This document shows, one piece after another, positions 1-9,378 of a stretch of DNA of 64,000 nt; position 1 is the stretch's first letter; the number at the start of each line of letters is the position of its first letter. The stretch is from Cycas panzhihuaensis. Its lineage: Eukaryota > Cycadophyta. The stretch covers positions 34,355,741 to 34,419,740 of the forward strand of contig CM041465.1 of assembly GCA_023213395.1 (NCBI GenBank), read 5' to 3'. The notes beneath the pieces were generated by a model, which searched no databases, was not told the origin of the DNA, and saw only the letters and a program-made list of their open reading frames with translations. The position numbers were made by a program, and so were the translations under genes.

Positions 1-1218
1 TCCCCATCCACTCACCGACAATGAGTGGTGCGGTGACATAGTGGTATCTCACGCGGCAATACCGCCAAACACTAGTAACAAAGTTAAATCTGCATCCGGA
101 CTTACGCTCGGCAATACCTCCTCGTGGGCGAGGTATTGTACAAGAGGTCGCCGATGGGATCCTTCTCATTGCGTCACCGTGAAGCCGGCCGGGTCTCGCG
201 AATGCCACCACGGCATTTGTGGGGGTCACTTGGGGCGATCTATGGCTCGAGAGGATCCTCCGTATGGGCTACTTTTGGCCATCTCTTTTTAAAGGCCCAC
301 GCCTTTGTCTTTGAAATGTCGGCGATGTCAAGAGCATGCCAACATTTCCCATGTGCCTTCGAGACTTTGCACCCTATTGTTTCGCCATGGCCTTCGCTCA
401 GTGGGGATTAGACCTCATCGGGGCTATTTCCACGCCTTCGTCGTCGCAGCACAAGTTCATCTTAGCGCCACTTGAGTATTTTACCAAATGGGCGAGGCCA
501 TCCCTTTGATCACTACCCGGCAAAGCGATTGCCACATTCATCTATCGACATCATTTGCCGGGATTCGGGACGTCACGATTCAGATAATGGAACCCCTTTT
601 GTAATAAGGAGGTGGATGAGCTTTGCGAGAAGTTTAAAATCTCCCATAAGACTTCCTCTCCTTACTACCCTCGGGCAAATGGCGGTGGAGTCTTTAACAA
701 GACTCTTATCAACATTCTCAAGAAAGTCGGTCAATCCCAAAGGTTGGCACCTTCACCGCCTCCGCCTTATGGGCTTATCGTATTCCGTCAGATTCGCCAC
801 GGGAATGACCCAGTTCTCCACGGGTCTCACGGGTGAGGCGGTACTCCCATTGGAGGTGGAGATTCCTTCCTGCGAGTCTCCCTTGAGGTTTCATCGGCGA
901 TGAGTCGATCCGTCGTGCACGCCCGCTTTGGACCTCGAAGCTTTGGATGAGAGGCGCTTAGCCGCCATCGTGCTAACCTAGCATCCAAAGCCCGTTCACA
1001 AAGGGCCCACGATAAACACTGCGTTCCGCCCTTTGTTTCTGGGACTATGTCCTCAAGCTCGAATATCTCCATGACCGTTTGACCAAATTCCAACCCGGTG
1101 GTCGGTCCTTTGTCATTATCGAATCTCTCGATAATGGTGCCTATAGGATAGCCACCACGAGGGGCTCGAATTTGAGAAAGCCGTTAATGGGATGTTCCTT
1201 AAGAAGTTTTACGCTTGA
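1..1218 (+). pseudogene. pol: gypsy integrase, 5'-truncated by window, frameshifted (Gy-A)
   Basis: Remnant of the integrase that would insert element cDNA into the host chromosome. Pieces lie in different frames: an HHCC-type zinc finger (HHGICG near 200-230, a Cys pair after the FEMS segment near 315-345), the catalytic core with WGLDLIG near 400-420 and a D-N-G near 585-600, an NKTLINILKK segment with the third acidic residue region near 690-720, and a C-terminal part ending in FTLDP or a TGA at 1216-1218. At least six small indels separate the pieces compared with Gy-G (55440-56754), and the Q-V-E of the core is damaged (gcggtggag instead of gccaggtggag). Non-functional. Confidence 0.9.
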
Positions 1219-1909
1219 CCCTTGGCGATCCCTCACCTGCTCAAACGAGCCTAAACTACCATCTTAGGTTGTCCCCATTCTTCCCGTAGCATGTAGAATG
1301 GCTATTTAAGATGGACCCGCTTTGTCTCTCTAGTTCCGATTCGCGGAACGCGTTCCGTATCCTCCTGGGAACCTTGGTCCTCTCGCTTGGGCATCTCCCA
1401 ACCGGAGGGCGCTTGGGGCATTGTTGCCCCTCTTTCTGTCTGGCGTTTCCTTCGCATATCCCGTTATGCTCTCCTGCAGACATGTATGCCGCCACGCTTC
1501 CTAACCTCACACCTCCATGTCGTCCCGCTCACGGGCGTGTGTGTGCCCCATTAGGTGTGTGGTTATACATGGAAGGAAACGTGTGCATCATACAATAAAA
1601 TGTTCATAACATGAATCACCTACTATACAACATAACACTCACCCCATGCATATATACATACCAAAATCATATCCCATCATACATCCCAGGAAGCCGGTGT
1701 CCTTGCAGGGGGGTACAATCATATGGTCCTATATATGACCCCCTGGAGGCCCATGCTTTCCTCTGCCAAACTATCCATCCATGTTCATCTGCTGTGGCCC
1801 CGCTCCTGGGGCGCCTCATTGCTAGGTCCTCCTACCCTTGGCCACCACTGTTGTACATTTTCTAAGTGTTGCCTTCATCACGATCATCCGCTTGGATTTT
1901 GTGTCACCT
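1219..1909 (+). other. spacer between integrase and extra RNase H (Gy-A)
   Basis: No protein family seen. Near 1300-1312 lies a TATA-like ctatttaag, followed by a C/T-rich tract; near 1590-1680 comes an AT-rich block with aataaaatg. Position 1690-1760 is the stretch that also appears in Gy-D at 5262-5345. The same spacer occurs in Gy-G at 56755-57447. Confidence 0.6.
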
Positions 1910-2400
1910 ATGCATCTACATCTTTACCGGCGGAAGCGCAGGTAACCTGAACCTTCAGCTGCGTGGATTCTCCGACCCTTCCGGGTTATGATCTCCTCGC
2001 TCGGGATCTTCCTCCCGAGGCTACCAACAATGAAGCCGAGTATCGGTATCGCCATGAAGCCCTTCACGATGCCCTTCGTTTCCATCGCGGACCCATTATT
2101 TTGCTCTGCGACTCTCAAGTTGTGGTGTCTCATCTCACCCAGTCTCAAAGGTGCGATGCCCTCACTTGAGGACTCTTGCTTCGCGGATCCCTCTGGCGTT
2201 TCTCTTGTTGATATCCAAAGATATCCCTCGGGCTCTCAATCTTGAGGCGAGATAGCCTTGTTCGCCTCATCCTTGAGCGCACTGCCCTGCCTGCCGACTA
2301 GTCCACGAGTCTTGCTTGGCCTTCCTGTCGCCCAAGCCTCAGGCCGTTGGTCGCTCCGCTTCGCGATCTGCCCGCACCTCCGAAATCGGGTTGCTAACGA
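1910..2400 (+). pseudogene. extra RNase H ORF downstream of integrase (Gy-A)
   Basis: RNase HI-like remnant that would degrade RNA in RNA-DNA hybrids. It starts at an ATG a few codons before the first catalytic motif, as in Gy-D and Gy-G. Visible pieces are ATNNEAEY (catalytic Glu) near 2020-2040, LLCDSQVVVSHL (catalytic Asp) near 2100-2140 and, in another frame, the I-P-R-A-L-N region near 2215-2240. The first-Asp motif is broken here (ttaccggcgg; Gy-G keeps ttaccgacggcgg). The ordinary gypsy RNase H lies between reverse transcriptase and integrase, so this is a second domain. Frameshifted, non-functional. Confidence 0.8.
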
Positions 2401-2689
2401 GGTAAAACTATGGTACCCACGATTTGTTTCCCATGTGGTCTGCATGCTCCTTTGCATTCATTGTGGTGGGGGCGGCCCCCTTGTCTCTTTCTCCCGATTG
2501 GTTTCGGTGGCTCATGCACCCTATGTTGTCTCCACCGCTTCGTATCCACGCGTTCGCCACGACACTCATGGCACCCTTGCCTCCGATCCGATCTTGATTG
2601 ATATATCTATATACACATGTACTCGGCGGTTGTGTTGCGGCGATTCGCCATCGCATCGAGGCTCCGGCGAGGCTCACGCCATAAGGCGG
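2401..2689 (+). other. untranslated stretch before 3' LTR (Gy-A)
   Basis: Conserved with Gy-G 57935-58235. Nothing coding is recognised. A polypurine tract should sit directly before 2690; the sequence there (ataaggcgg) is only weakly purine-rich. Confidence 0.5.
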
Positions 2690-5255
2690 TGTTTCCGGCC
2701 CGGGAATGGATACGGAATCACCGACTCGGTAAGTGCGGTATGTCTCTAGCATTATCATCACTTTTATGTTGATTATGCCCACATATTTGCATGCGTATGA
2801 CTTTGTGGGCGGCACGGTCGTCGTCCACACCTATGTTTAGCCTATGACGACTATAGCAGGGGCACACTCTTAGCGAGTGTGGCACCCTGGTGGCCACTCC
2901 ACTTCCCGCATCCGCCTCCTCCTCTCTCACGGATCCACCGGGTTTGCGCCACCTCCACCCGTGTGATGCCTCATCGTCGCTTGGTTAGCTTGCCACCTTA
3001 TTTGGGGTCCTATTTCTGCTCCCGTGGGCCGTTTCTTGGCTTGTTTGCTCCGGGTGGGTGTTTTAGTTGTCCTTTAGCCTTTTCGGCGTTTGCCCTAACT
3101 TTGGACCGGTTGGCGGGCCCCATTTGTCTTCGGTGCATCTGCCAGTAATCTTGGCATGCTGTAGTGATCTTCGTGTCTGCCGAATTTTCTGATCTGCTGG
3201 AATATTCATGATAGCTAAAGTTTCCGTGATCATCTCTGTTTGTTTTTAAAATCCGTGGGCAATTTCGCATTTATTGCGAAGCGCCACGTGGTTCGCCTTT
3301 TCTCCCTCGGTAGGTGCCCTATTCGCGTACTTTAGGGTTTTGCTTTAGTACTTAAACATCTTTTGGCTCGTTTTGAAGCTCTCTTTGGATCTTTTTGGCT
3401 CACTTTTGGATTTACTCTCAAGAGGAACACTCTCCTGCTCTGCTCTCTTCTCATTTGCTTTGCAACAAGCTGGACTGCACTCTTCATACGCCGACTCTCC
3501 TTTGGCTTGGCTGAGACATTCTCTCAGCCCCTCAAACGCCTTGGAGAGGGCTCCTTTGAAGCGGTTTCCAGTTGTTTTCTACCCAGGCAGTCCACGAGCT
3601 CCCCGTTTGCAGGTGTTTCCCGTTCCACCTCCATAGCAGGGCCCCTGGCCTGCTCTATTCAGATTCAGTCTGCTTTGTTCCGGCCCTTCTTATTTATCTT
3701 TTGGTGAGGCAAATCCCTTGCCTCCCTTTCAGTACTCTTCACTTTGTATTTGTTTTGGTGATATTTACACTTGACTTATTTGTTCTCATTTGTTGCTTGA
3801 GAGGTGGTTTTCTTTCCTCTTGGGGCCTGCGGTGCCACTCTCCCTCCGCTTCTTACTGCGTTTCTTGTCCAAGTGGCGTTGAGGGGTTGCATAGGCTTTG
3901 GAGAGGAGCTGGGTGGATTCGCACCACCGCCACGCTCCTAAGCGGCTCAAAGCCCTCCAAAGCCTCCCTCTTGCCTCGTGCTACTCTTGGCTTGCAAACA
4001 AAGGTTCGAAGGCTCCCCTTGGTTGCCCAAACCAACATGTCACAAGTTGCGTGACGATTTGGGACCCTTTATTCGAGTTTGGGTGCCATCCATAGGCCCC
4101 AACCGGAGTTCTTGCTCCACCTTTGCTCCCGGTTACGGTTTGCTCCGTAGCATCCGGTTCCCGTGGGTGTCTTTGGTCTTTCTTGCCCCTTCTTGCGGTA
4201 GTTTTCCGGCCTTGAGTCTTGACTTTCTCCTCACGCCCGTGGCTCTTGGGAGAGGTTTGGGTACCATTCTGGGCGGTAGGCCACTCCGAGGCTTACCTTG
4301 TTGTTTCCTTTCATTTAGATCGTTCTCCTTTGGTATTTTCCTTATTGGACTAACACTGATGCATGTACATTTAGACTCTCGTTTATGTTGTTAGACATAT
4401 ATTGCTAGATCTTTGTGTTGCATATAGGTGTCTCCCCTCGGCAGGAGGGAGACCTTTGTTGCTTACAGTACTCGGACGCCAGCGGAGAGCGTTGCGGGTG
4501 CCCCTTCCACCGAAGCGTCCCTTGCATGTGTCATATTTTATGCTATCTCATTTGCTAGTTAGCGTTTCTTTCCTTCCTTGATCGCATTTACTTTTCACTG
4601 GGAAGGTAAGGAAGCCCCTTTCGCTTCGCCACATTTCACATCCCAGACTGCCTTGAGTGGTTGGGTGCTCTTCTGAAGGCTACGCCATCTCTCACGCCTT
4701 GACCCGGTGCACGCTTTGTTCCCCTTCGCACCTGGTCTTTTTCCTTCTTTTATTCTTTTCCTAGTAATTAGAACATCGAAGATTAAAAGGAAAATTGCCT
4801 TTTTTCATATTGGTTTGCGATTTGTTTGCCTTGTTGCATGTACTTTTGTTATTCGTAGGAAAGGTTGTAGGAGTCTTCTTCCCCCTTACCCTTCCTCCCT
4901 CTTCCTTAACCGCACGAGCGCCTTGCTTCCCGCATCGTCAGATACCCTATTAGATTGCATAGGATTGTTCTTGGCCTATCCTTGTTAGGTTCTTTCTCTC
5001 TTTCCGGCCACCCAAGGGTGGGAGGGCCTACTCCCAGGTCAACCCGGGTTGCCCCACGTATCTTCGCCCCTTCGCTCAAGGCGGTGAAGGGTCACCAGAG
5101 TAGCCATACTCCATTGCGGATCCGAACTCGCGCTCAAGGCGCGCAGGCGCTCTGCGTGGTAGTTGCTTGCCTTGTAGGTTCCACTTCCTACCGTTTCGTC
5201 ACCATCTCTCCCCCGCGCCTATCAGTCAGGCGGTTATCCCGTAGCAGCGTGTCCA
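2690..5255 (+). repeat. LTR of Gy-A (2566 bp)
   Basis: Starts TGTTTCCGG and ends GTCCA. It aligns along its length with 47639-50170, 58236-60775 and, more distantly, 9379-12122. It contains an imperfect inverted repeat around the aatttcgcatttattgcgaa block (3260-3282), a G-box CACGTG at 3285-3290 and, 45-70 bp further, a ttagtacttaaac block where the older Gy-D copy has a clear TATA. That block is the likely promoter. Short open frames inside it are shadows. Confidence 0.9.
3285..3290 (+). promoter_or_regulatory. G-box (CACGTG) in gypsy LTR promoter region
   Basis: Palindromic CACGTG, a known plant bZIP/bHLH site, lies about 60 bp upstream of the tacttaaac TATA-like block. It is also present in the 5' LTR of Gy-G at 48235-48240, is changed to cccgcgtgg in the 3' LTR of Gy-G and is absent from Gy-D. 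Function is inferred. Confidence 0.4.
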
Positions 5256-5583
5256 TACATCATCTATGGGAAGCTGATGTCCTTGTAGGGGGGGTACAAT
5301 CATATGACTCTATATATGGTGACCCCTTGGAGGCCCATGCTTTCCCTTGTCAAAAATAAATACATGCATACTACTCTATTGCTGCCCTGCTCCTAGGGCA
5401 TCATCCCCTAGTCGATGTGATCCCTCTCCTGGGGACCACATCCCTCCGAGACTCCTCCTGAGTCTCCGTGAGCTCCCTGCCTCACTCCCCTCGTCCCGTG
5501 GCCTCCTTGGGGTTGTCACTGCTGTGTGAGTTTGCATCATGCTCTGTGCCGACCTCGATGCCATGTCCCCCACCAGTCAATTG
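5256..5583. other. Gy-D spacer and end of antisense unit
   Basis: 5262-5345 matches the post-integrase spacer of Gy-A and Gy-G. The match stops at about 5350, where the extra segment unique to Gy-D begins. 5350-5583 would be the 3' end of the antisense transcript; one short minus-strand open frame (5376-5573) has no recognised domain. Confidence 0.5.
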
Positions 5584-7300
5584 TATCACACCTGGATACA
5601 ATCTCGCTTTATCTCTATGAGGCAGAGCCTCTCCTCCATCCCCCATAGTCTCTCCTCTAGCACTATCACCTGGACATGGCTCTCCATATCCCCTTCGGCT
5701 ACTCCCTGAGCCTCCAGTGCCTGTACTCGCTCCTATAGGACGTGCCTCTTGGCTTGGATGGCGTCCATCTCAGCCTACTGCCACCTCGCACGTACCTCGT
5801 ACTCTTGAGACTCTGCTGCCCATATATCTCTTACCTGTATCAATGGGATGAATGCTACCATGTGACCGCCTACTGCTCTTGGCTCATCTCCTGCCTAGAT
5901 AGGAGGTTGTCCCTCCCTACAGGCTTAAGGGAATACCTCTCAGACTACTGCCTCCACCAACCTCTGGATATCTACCATACCTGTAATCCAGCACGTCATG
6001 TATCAGTGCATGTTCATGGATATCAAATCAAAACTAAATCAACATATATATCTGGCAATCAAATAATGATAGGAAATGGTCATGTCTCACCTAGTGCGGC
6101 TACCGGCTCCTCTCTTCGGGTGACTACCTCTCCCACTGGTGCTCTGCCAGTTATAGGTACCTCCTCCTCCTCAGGTACCTCGTCTGACATCGCCTTGATA
6201 GCTAGGGCATCTGTCCTCTCTGTAGCTGGCACAGCTACCACCTCTCTGGATCTCTTGACGATCAGTAGCCTGCGGGCCCGTGTCATTGGCCCCCTACTTG
6301 CCTCTGCAGCCCCCGATGGGCCTGCCTCTCTACTGGCAGTCCCAGATGGCCCTGCTCCTCCACCCGCTATCCTCGATGGACCTACCTCTCCTATAGGTCG
6401 TGATGGGCTGGCCCCATCACCTTCATCTCAACCCTCATCATCTCTCGGGCATACCCCTGCTCCTCCTGCCTCATTATCACTACCCCACCTCACCGCTCTG
6501 TATAGATCTGTTGTATAAACTGCTAGGGTGAGGAGGTCTAGTGATGTAGCCTCCACTGAGCATCAGACATGAGCCTAGTCCTCAGTCCCTATGAGACTCG
6601 TCTGCCACCTATGTACCATCGGGGCCCACTCTACGATAGGGTGTGCCCCCCCTTCTGGTGCCACTGATCCGAAGTGGTCGAAGAACCAACACTGCAACAA
6701 TGTGCTATACGAGAGTCCTCCTCTACCTGACACCATGATAGCATCTAACTATGCGACGAGGTTCACCGCTATCAGGGTGGCCCAGTCCATCCTCTCGCCT
6801 ACCTCATATCGGCACACCGCATCCATCCAACCTCCTGGTATGTCTCTATAGATCTGTTTCTAGGAGATCTAGAACAGAACGCATAGTATGATCAATTTCC
6901 TCACACGAGGAACTCTGGACATAACCATAATCTGTAGGGATATCCCCCTCCTCTCCTATCTGTCCTGTCCTGTGAAGAATGTCGCTGCCTCTCTATGTGT
7001 TGCCTCATTGCTAGGCAACGCTCCTAGTACCATCGGCCTCCCAGTCGCTGGTACCCCCAGTATCCTCCTGATATCTCCCAGTGTCATTCTTACATCTCCC
7101 ACCTGGGGTAGGTGGAAAACGTGCCTCCTACGGTCCTAATGCAATACTATATCGATCATTAACCTCTAGTCTGATATATACTGAGGTGTCCTCACCACCT
7201 TCAGTAACCCGCATCTTTGCAGGACTCCCCTGTCCTCCCTCGTCATCATCTCTATAAAACTCAACATAGCCATCCATATATTCTTGTGGTTCTCCACCAT
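5584..7300 (-). pseudogene. antisense plant mobile domain (PMD) protein, decayed
   Basis: On the minus strand one frame can be followed from the ATG at 7300-7298 to about 6080, with roughly eight in-frame stops that mostly look like mutated Gln or Trp codons. It has the hallmarks of the PMD family (MAIN/MAIL-like and transposon-borne proteins): an R-C-G-L...V-V-R segment, HVFHLPQVGD, then MTLGDIRRILGVPATGRP near 7120-7010, and later LLQCWFFDHF near 6710-6680. A Gly-Pro-Ser-rich and then Glu-rich tail follows (6420-6090). A 110-bp intron-like gap leads to a charged, probably coiled-coil C-terminus (5980-5584). PMD proteins have no known enzymatic activity. It lies antisense to its host element. 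Extra antisense ORFs are described in Tat elements; the intron and exact ends are inferred. Confidence 0.8.
5981..6090 (-). other. candidate intron in antisense PMD gene
   Basis: On the minus strand the PMD frame reads into GTGAGA (donor, first base 6090). A T-rich, stop-filled 110-bp stretch ends in TTACAG (acceptor, last base 5981), after which an open charged frame resumes. Both ends match plant splice consensus. Being antisense, it would not be spliced from the element's genomic RNA. Confidence 0.5.
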
Positions 7301-7309
7301 GATCACAAC

Positions 7310-7800
7310 CTGTAAACATCACAAAACCAGTCAGAACCTAGCCTACACTCATCTCTCAGCCTTTAGGCTATCTCTTAGCTTTATCTGATCGAGATTTAGG
7401 GCCCCTCGGGCCCCTATCTTCTTTTTTTTACAGTTCTTCCTTCGCACCGTGCCAAACTTCACGGTACTGCAGAGTTTGGCATGGGTCCTTTAGCGATTGG
7501 GGCCCCACGGCAAAGATCACGGCATCACGATCTTTGCTGCGATGTGAACGGTACCCCCCCCCCCCAAAAAGGGGGGGCTTTTCCTACCAAAAAACCCAAA
7601 AAATTTACTTTCTGTAGGCCATAGCAAGGCCCACTAGGACCAAGGCTACCTAATGCCCTAGTCCTGCCTCTTTCTGGGTCTAATTAAGACTCCGAGAGGT
7701 CTTTTCTCGCCCATATGGGGCCAAAAAACCTACATGAAAATCACAAAAAGTAGTAAAATTCAAATAACAAGATGGGTTAGGTTTTGTAGGATCCACTTAC
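7310..7800 (-). other. candidate leader intron with two hairpins, upstream of PMD start
   Basis: On the minus strand GTAAGT begins at 7800 and TTTACAG ends at 7310, ten bases before the PMD start codon, so this may be a 5'-leader intron of about 490 bp. Inside are two strong inverted repeats: tgccaaact...agtttggca (about 7451-7491) and gcaaagatc...gatctttgc (about 7511-7541), and a run of C followed by A5 and G7 (7555-7577) that can also pair with itself. Confidence 0.4.
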
Positions 7801-7983
7801 TAGATCTGGCCTAGCACTCGTCATCTCATCTTGATGATCCCAATGACTATCCTCTCACCCCAATCTGATGGTTTGATCTCCCTTCGCATGCCTCTGAAGT
7901 TGGGTAGCGCTCTACTGCATAGGTAAATGGCTTTGGATTCTCTCGAGAGCTCGTGAAAATGAATTCATTTTCCGTTAAATTTC

Positions 7984-7991
7984 CTTATATA
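7984..7991 (-). promoter_or_regulatory. TATA box of the antisense unit
   Basis: The minus strand reads CCGCCTATATAAGGAAA, a textbook plant TATA box, about 690 bp upstream of the PMD start codon and 190 bp upstream of the candidate leader-intron donor. It is the best core promoter seen in the left half of the window. Confidence 0.6.
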
Positions 7992-7999
7992 GGCGGGGA

Positions 8000-8531
8000 C
8001 CCTGACAGATACTGTCTCCATTTTTGACCTTGTGATAGCCCTTTGGATCATCTCCTACCCCCGATCACCTTTGCCTTCTGGCCCTATCTCCCATTGTACT
8101 CCCATAGCCTCCGGTTCGCTCTTTCTTGCGGATGCATTTATGGCACCCTGCCAATGCATTTTTCATAGGGTCTTTTTATCTTGTTTTGTGTGCCGCTCCC
8201 GTGCATGCCTGAGTTTATACTCGTTTAGCTTGTTTCGCTGTCCTGCACCTGTTTTTGTAGCCCATTCCTACTCCCGGGCCCCCCAAAGGGAATGCTCCCT
8301 CCGCTTGGAGTCATTCTTTACTTTCTAAAGCAACCTTTGGCACCTCGGGATGCCTTTTTTCTGCCCACTCTTAGCCAGTGGTCAGGAAGCCTGCTCTCAT
8401 CCTTGGGTAGCCTCATTGCTAGGTCATCCTACCCTTTACGACCATTTATTGCTTACCATTCGAGTCTCTTTTTGCTCCGACTCTTATACTATTGCATACT
8501 TTCTCCACCGGGACATTTCCTTCCATCATCC
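8000..8531. other. region between antisense promoter and RNase H ORF (Gy-D)
   Basis: 8000-8340 has no match to Gy-A or Gy-G and should hold upstream sequence of the antisense promoter. From about 8345 the match to the post-integrase spacer resumes (the tagcctcattgctaggtc stretch at 8408-8427 equals 1821-1840). No gene is seen. Confidence 0.5.
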
Positions 8532-9047
8532 ATGTCTCTCTACATCTTTACCAACGGCGGAAGCTGTGGTAATCCTAGACCTTCTATTGCTGCTTAGATT
8601 CTTCACAGCTCTTCCGGACATGATTTCCTACGCTCCAGAATCTTCCTCCCTGAGGCTACCAATAACGGAGCCAAGTACACAGCCGTTATTGAAGCTCTCA
8701 CCGATGCACTCCGTTTCCATCACGAATCGATTGTCCTTCTTTGTGACTCCCAGGTTATGGTGTCCCATCTCACCTAGGTTTACCAGGTGCAATGCCCTTA
8801 CTTGAGAGCCCTTGCTTCGACCACCAGATCCCTGCTGGTTAATTTCTAGTCCGTCGACATTTGACACATTCCTCGAGCCTTCAACGCTGAGGTAGATAGT
8901 CTCATTTGCCTCATCCTTGAGCGTCGCCCTCCTCTTCTCATTGACCGTCCCTGAGACTTACCTGGTCACTCTGTCATCCAAGTCTCAGGCCGTCATGAAG
9001 AGTCACCTTGCGATTCGTTTGCACCTCTGAAAGCTAGCCGCTAATAA
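8532..9047 (+). pseudogene. extra RNase H ORF downstream of integrase (Gy-D), best-preserved frame
   Basis: An RNase HI-like protein with its own ATG (8532), reading MSLYIFTNGGSCGNP. The four catalytic positions are visible in one frame: FTNGGS (first Asp now Asn), ATNNGAKY (the Glu block, NEAEY in the sister copies), LLCDSQVMVSHL (Asp intact) and HIPRAFNAEVDSL (last Asp intact) near 8875-8905. Four in-frame stops (tag, tag, tag, tga) and the lost residues make it inactive. About 170 codons fits a stand-alone RNase H. It lies after the integrase, unlike the ordinary RNase H (seen in Gy-G at 54915-55410). Whether it was translated separately or from a polyprotein is not known. Confidence 0.85.
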
Positions 9048-9378
9048 GGTTAAACTATGGCGACTACTAGTTTTGCTCACTTATTTCTTCTACTTGACTT
9101 TATCATGCACATCTCTTCGTATTTTCACGATGGGGGCAGCCCCTTCATCCTTCTAGCTTCTAGTCGATTCCCGGGTGGAACATAGGTAGCCCCTATGTCA
9201 TCTCCACCCCATCCTTGTATCCACGTGTTCCACCATGACACTTGTTGGCACTCTTGTCTCCTGTTATGATCATGATTTATATATATATACATGCACATGT
9301 GCTACTGAAAGTTGTGTTGCCAGCATTCGCCATCGCACCATGCTTTCGAGCAGCAAGGCTCTACTACCAAGGGCGTAG
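9048..9378 (+). other. untranslated stretch before 3' LTR (Gy-D)
   Basis: Homologous to 2401-2689 and 57935-58235. Contains tatatatatacatgcacatgt (about 9281-9300) at the place where the sisters have a similar AT tract. No coding sequence recognised. Confidence 0.5.

Larger units (their letters stand above)
1..5255 (+). mobile_element. Gy-A: 3' part of a Tat-like Ty3/gypsy retrotransposon
   Basis: The 3' portion of a gypsy element that begins upstream of the window. In order it has an integrase remnant, a 690-bp spacer, an extra RNase H ORF, a short untranslated stretch and a complete LTR. It is collinear base by base with 55500-60775 of Gy-G, so the two are one family. The LTR ends ...gtcca at 5255. 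The next bases, tacat (5256-5260), are the likely right-hand target duplication; the left copy is outside the window. The flank on the right is the homologous spacer of an older relative (Gy-D), so Gy-A jumped into a related element. Tat-like assignment rests on the Gy-G reverse transcriptase. Confidence 0.9.

Noticed and set aside
3363-4394. Long hydrophobic open frames resembling membrane proteins in the Gy-A LTR (also 10354-10719, 48323-49209, 58908-59674)
   Set aside because: They lie inside LTRs, are T-rich on the coding strand (hence Leu/Phe/Ser), and the frame is not kept between the four LTR copies.
5742-6518. 258-codon plus-strand open frame over the PMD region
   Set aside because: It is the complement of the Gly/Pro/Ser-rich and coiled-coil part of the minus-strand PMD gene; low-complexity Ser/Pro/Leu, no domain.
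7555-7577. C-run/G-run palindrome as an assembly gap or vector artefact
   Set aside because: Flanking sequence is continuous with the candidate leader of the antisense gene; the run length may be unreliable but the site is not a join I can demonstrate.
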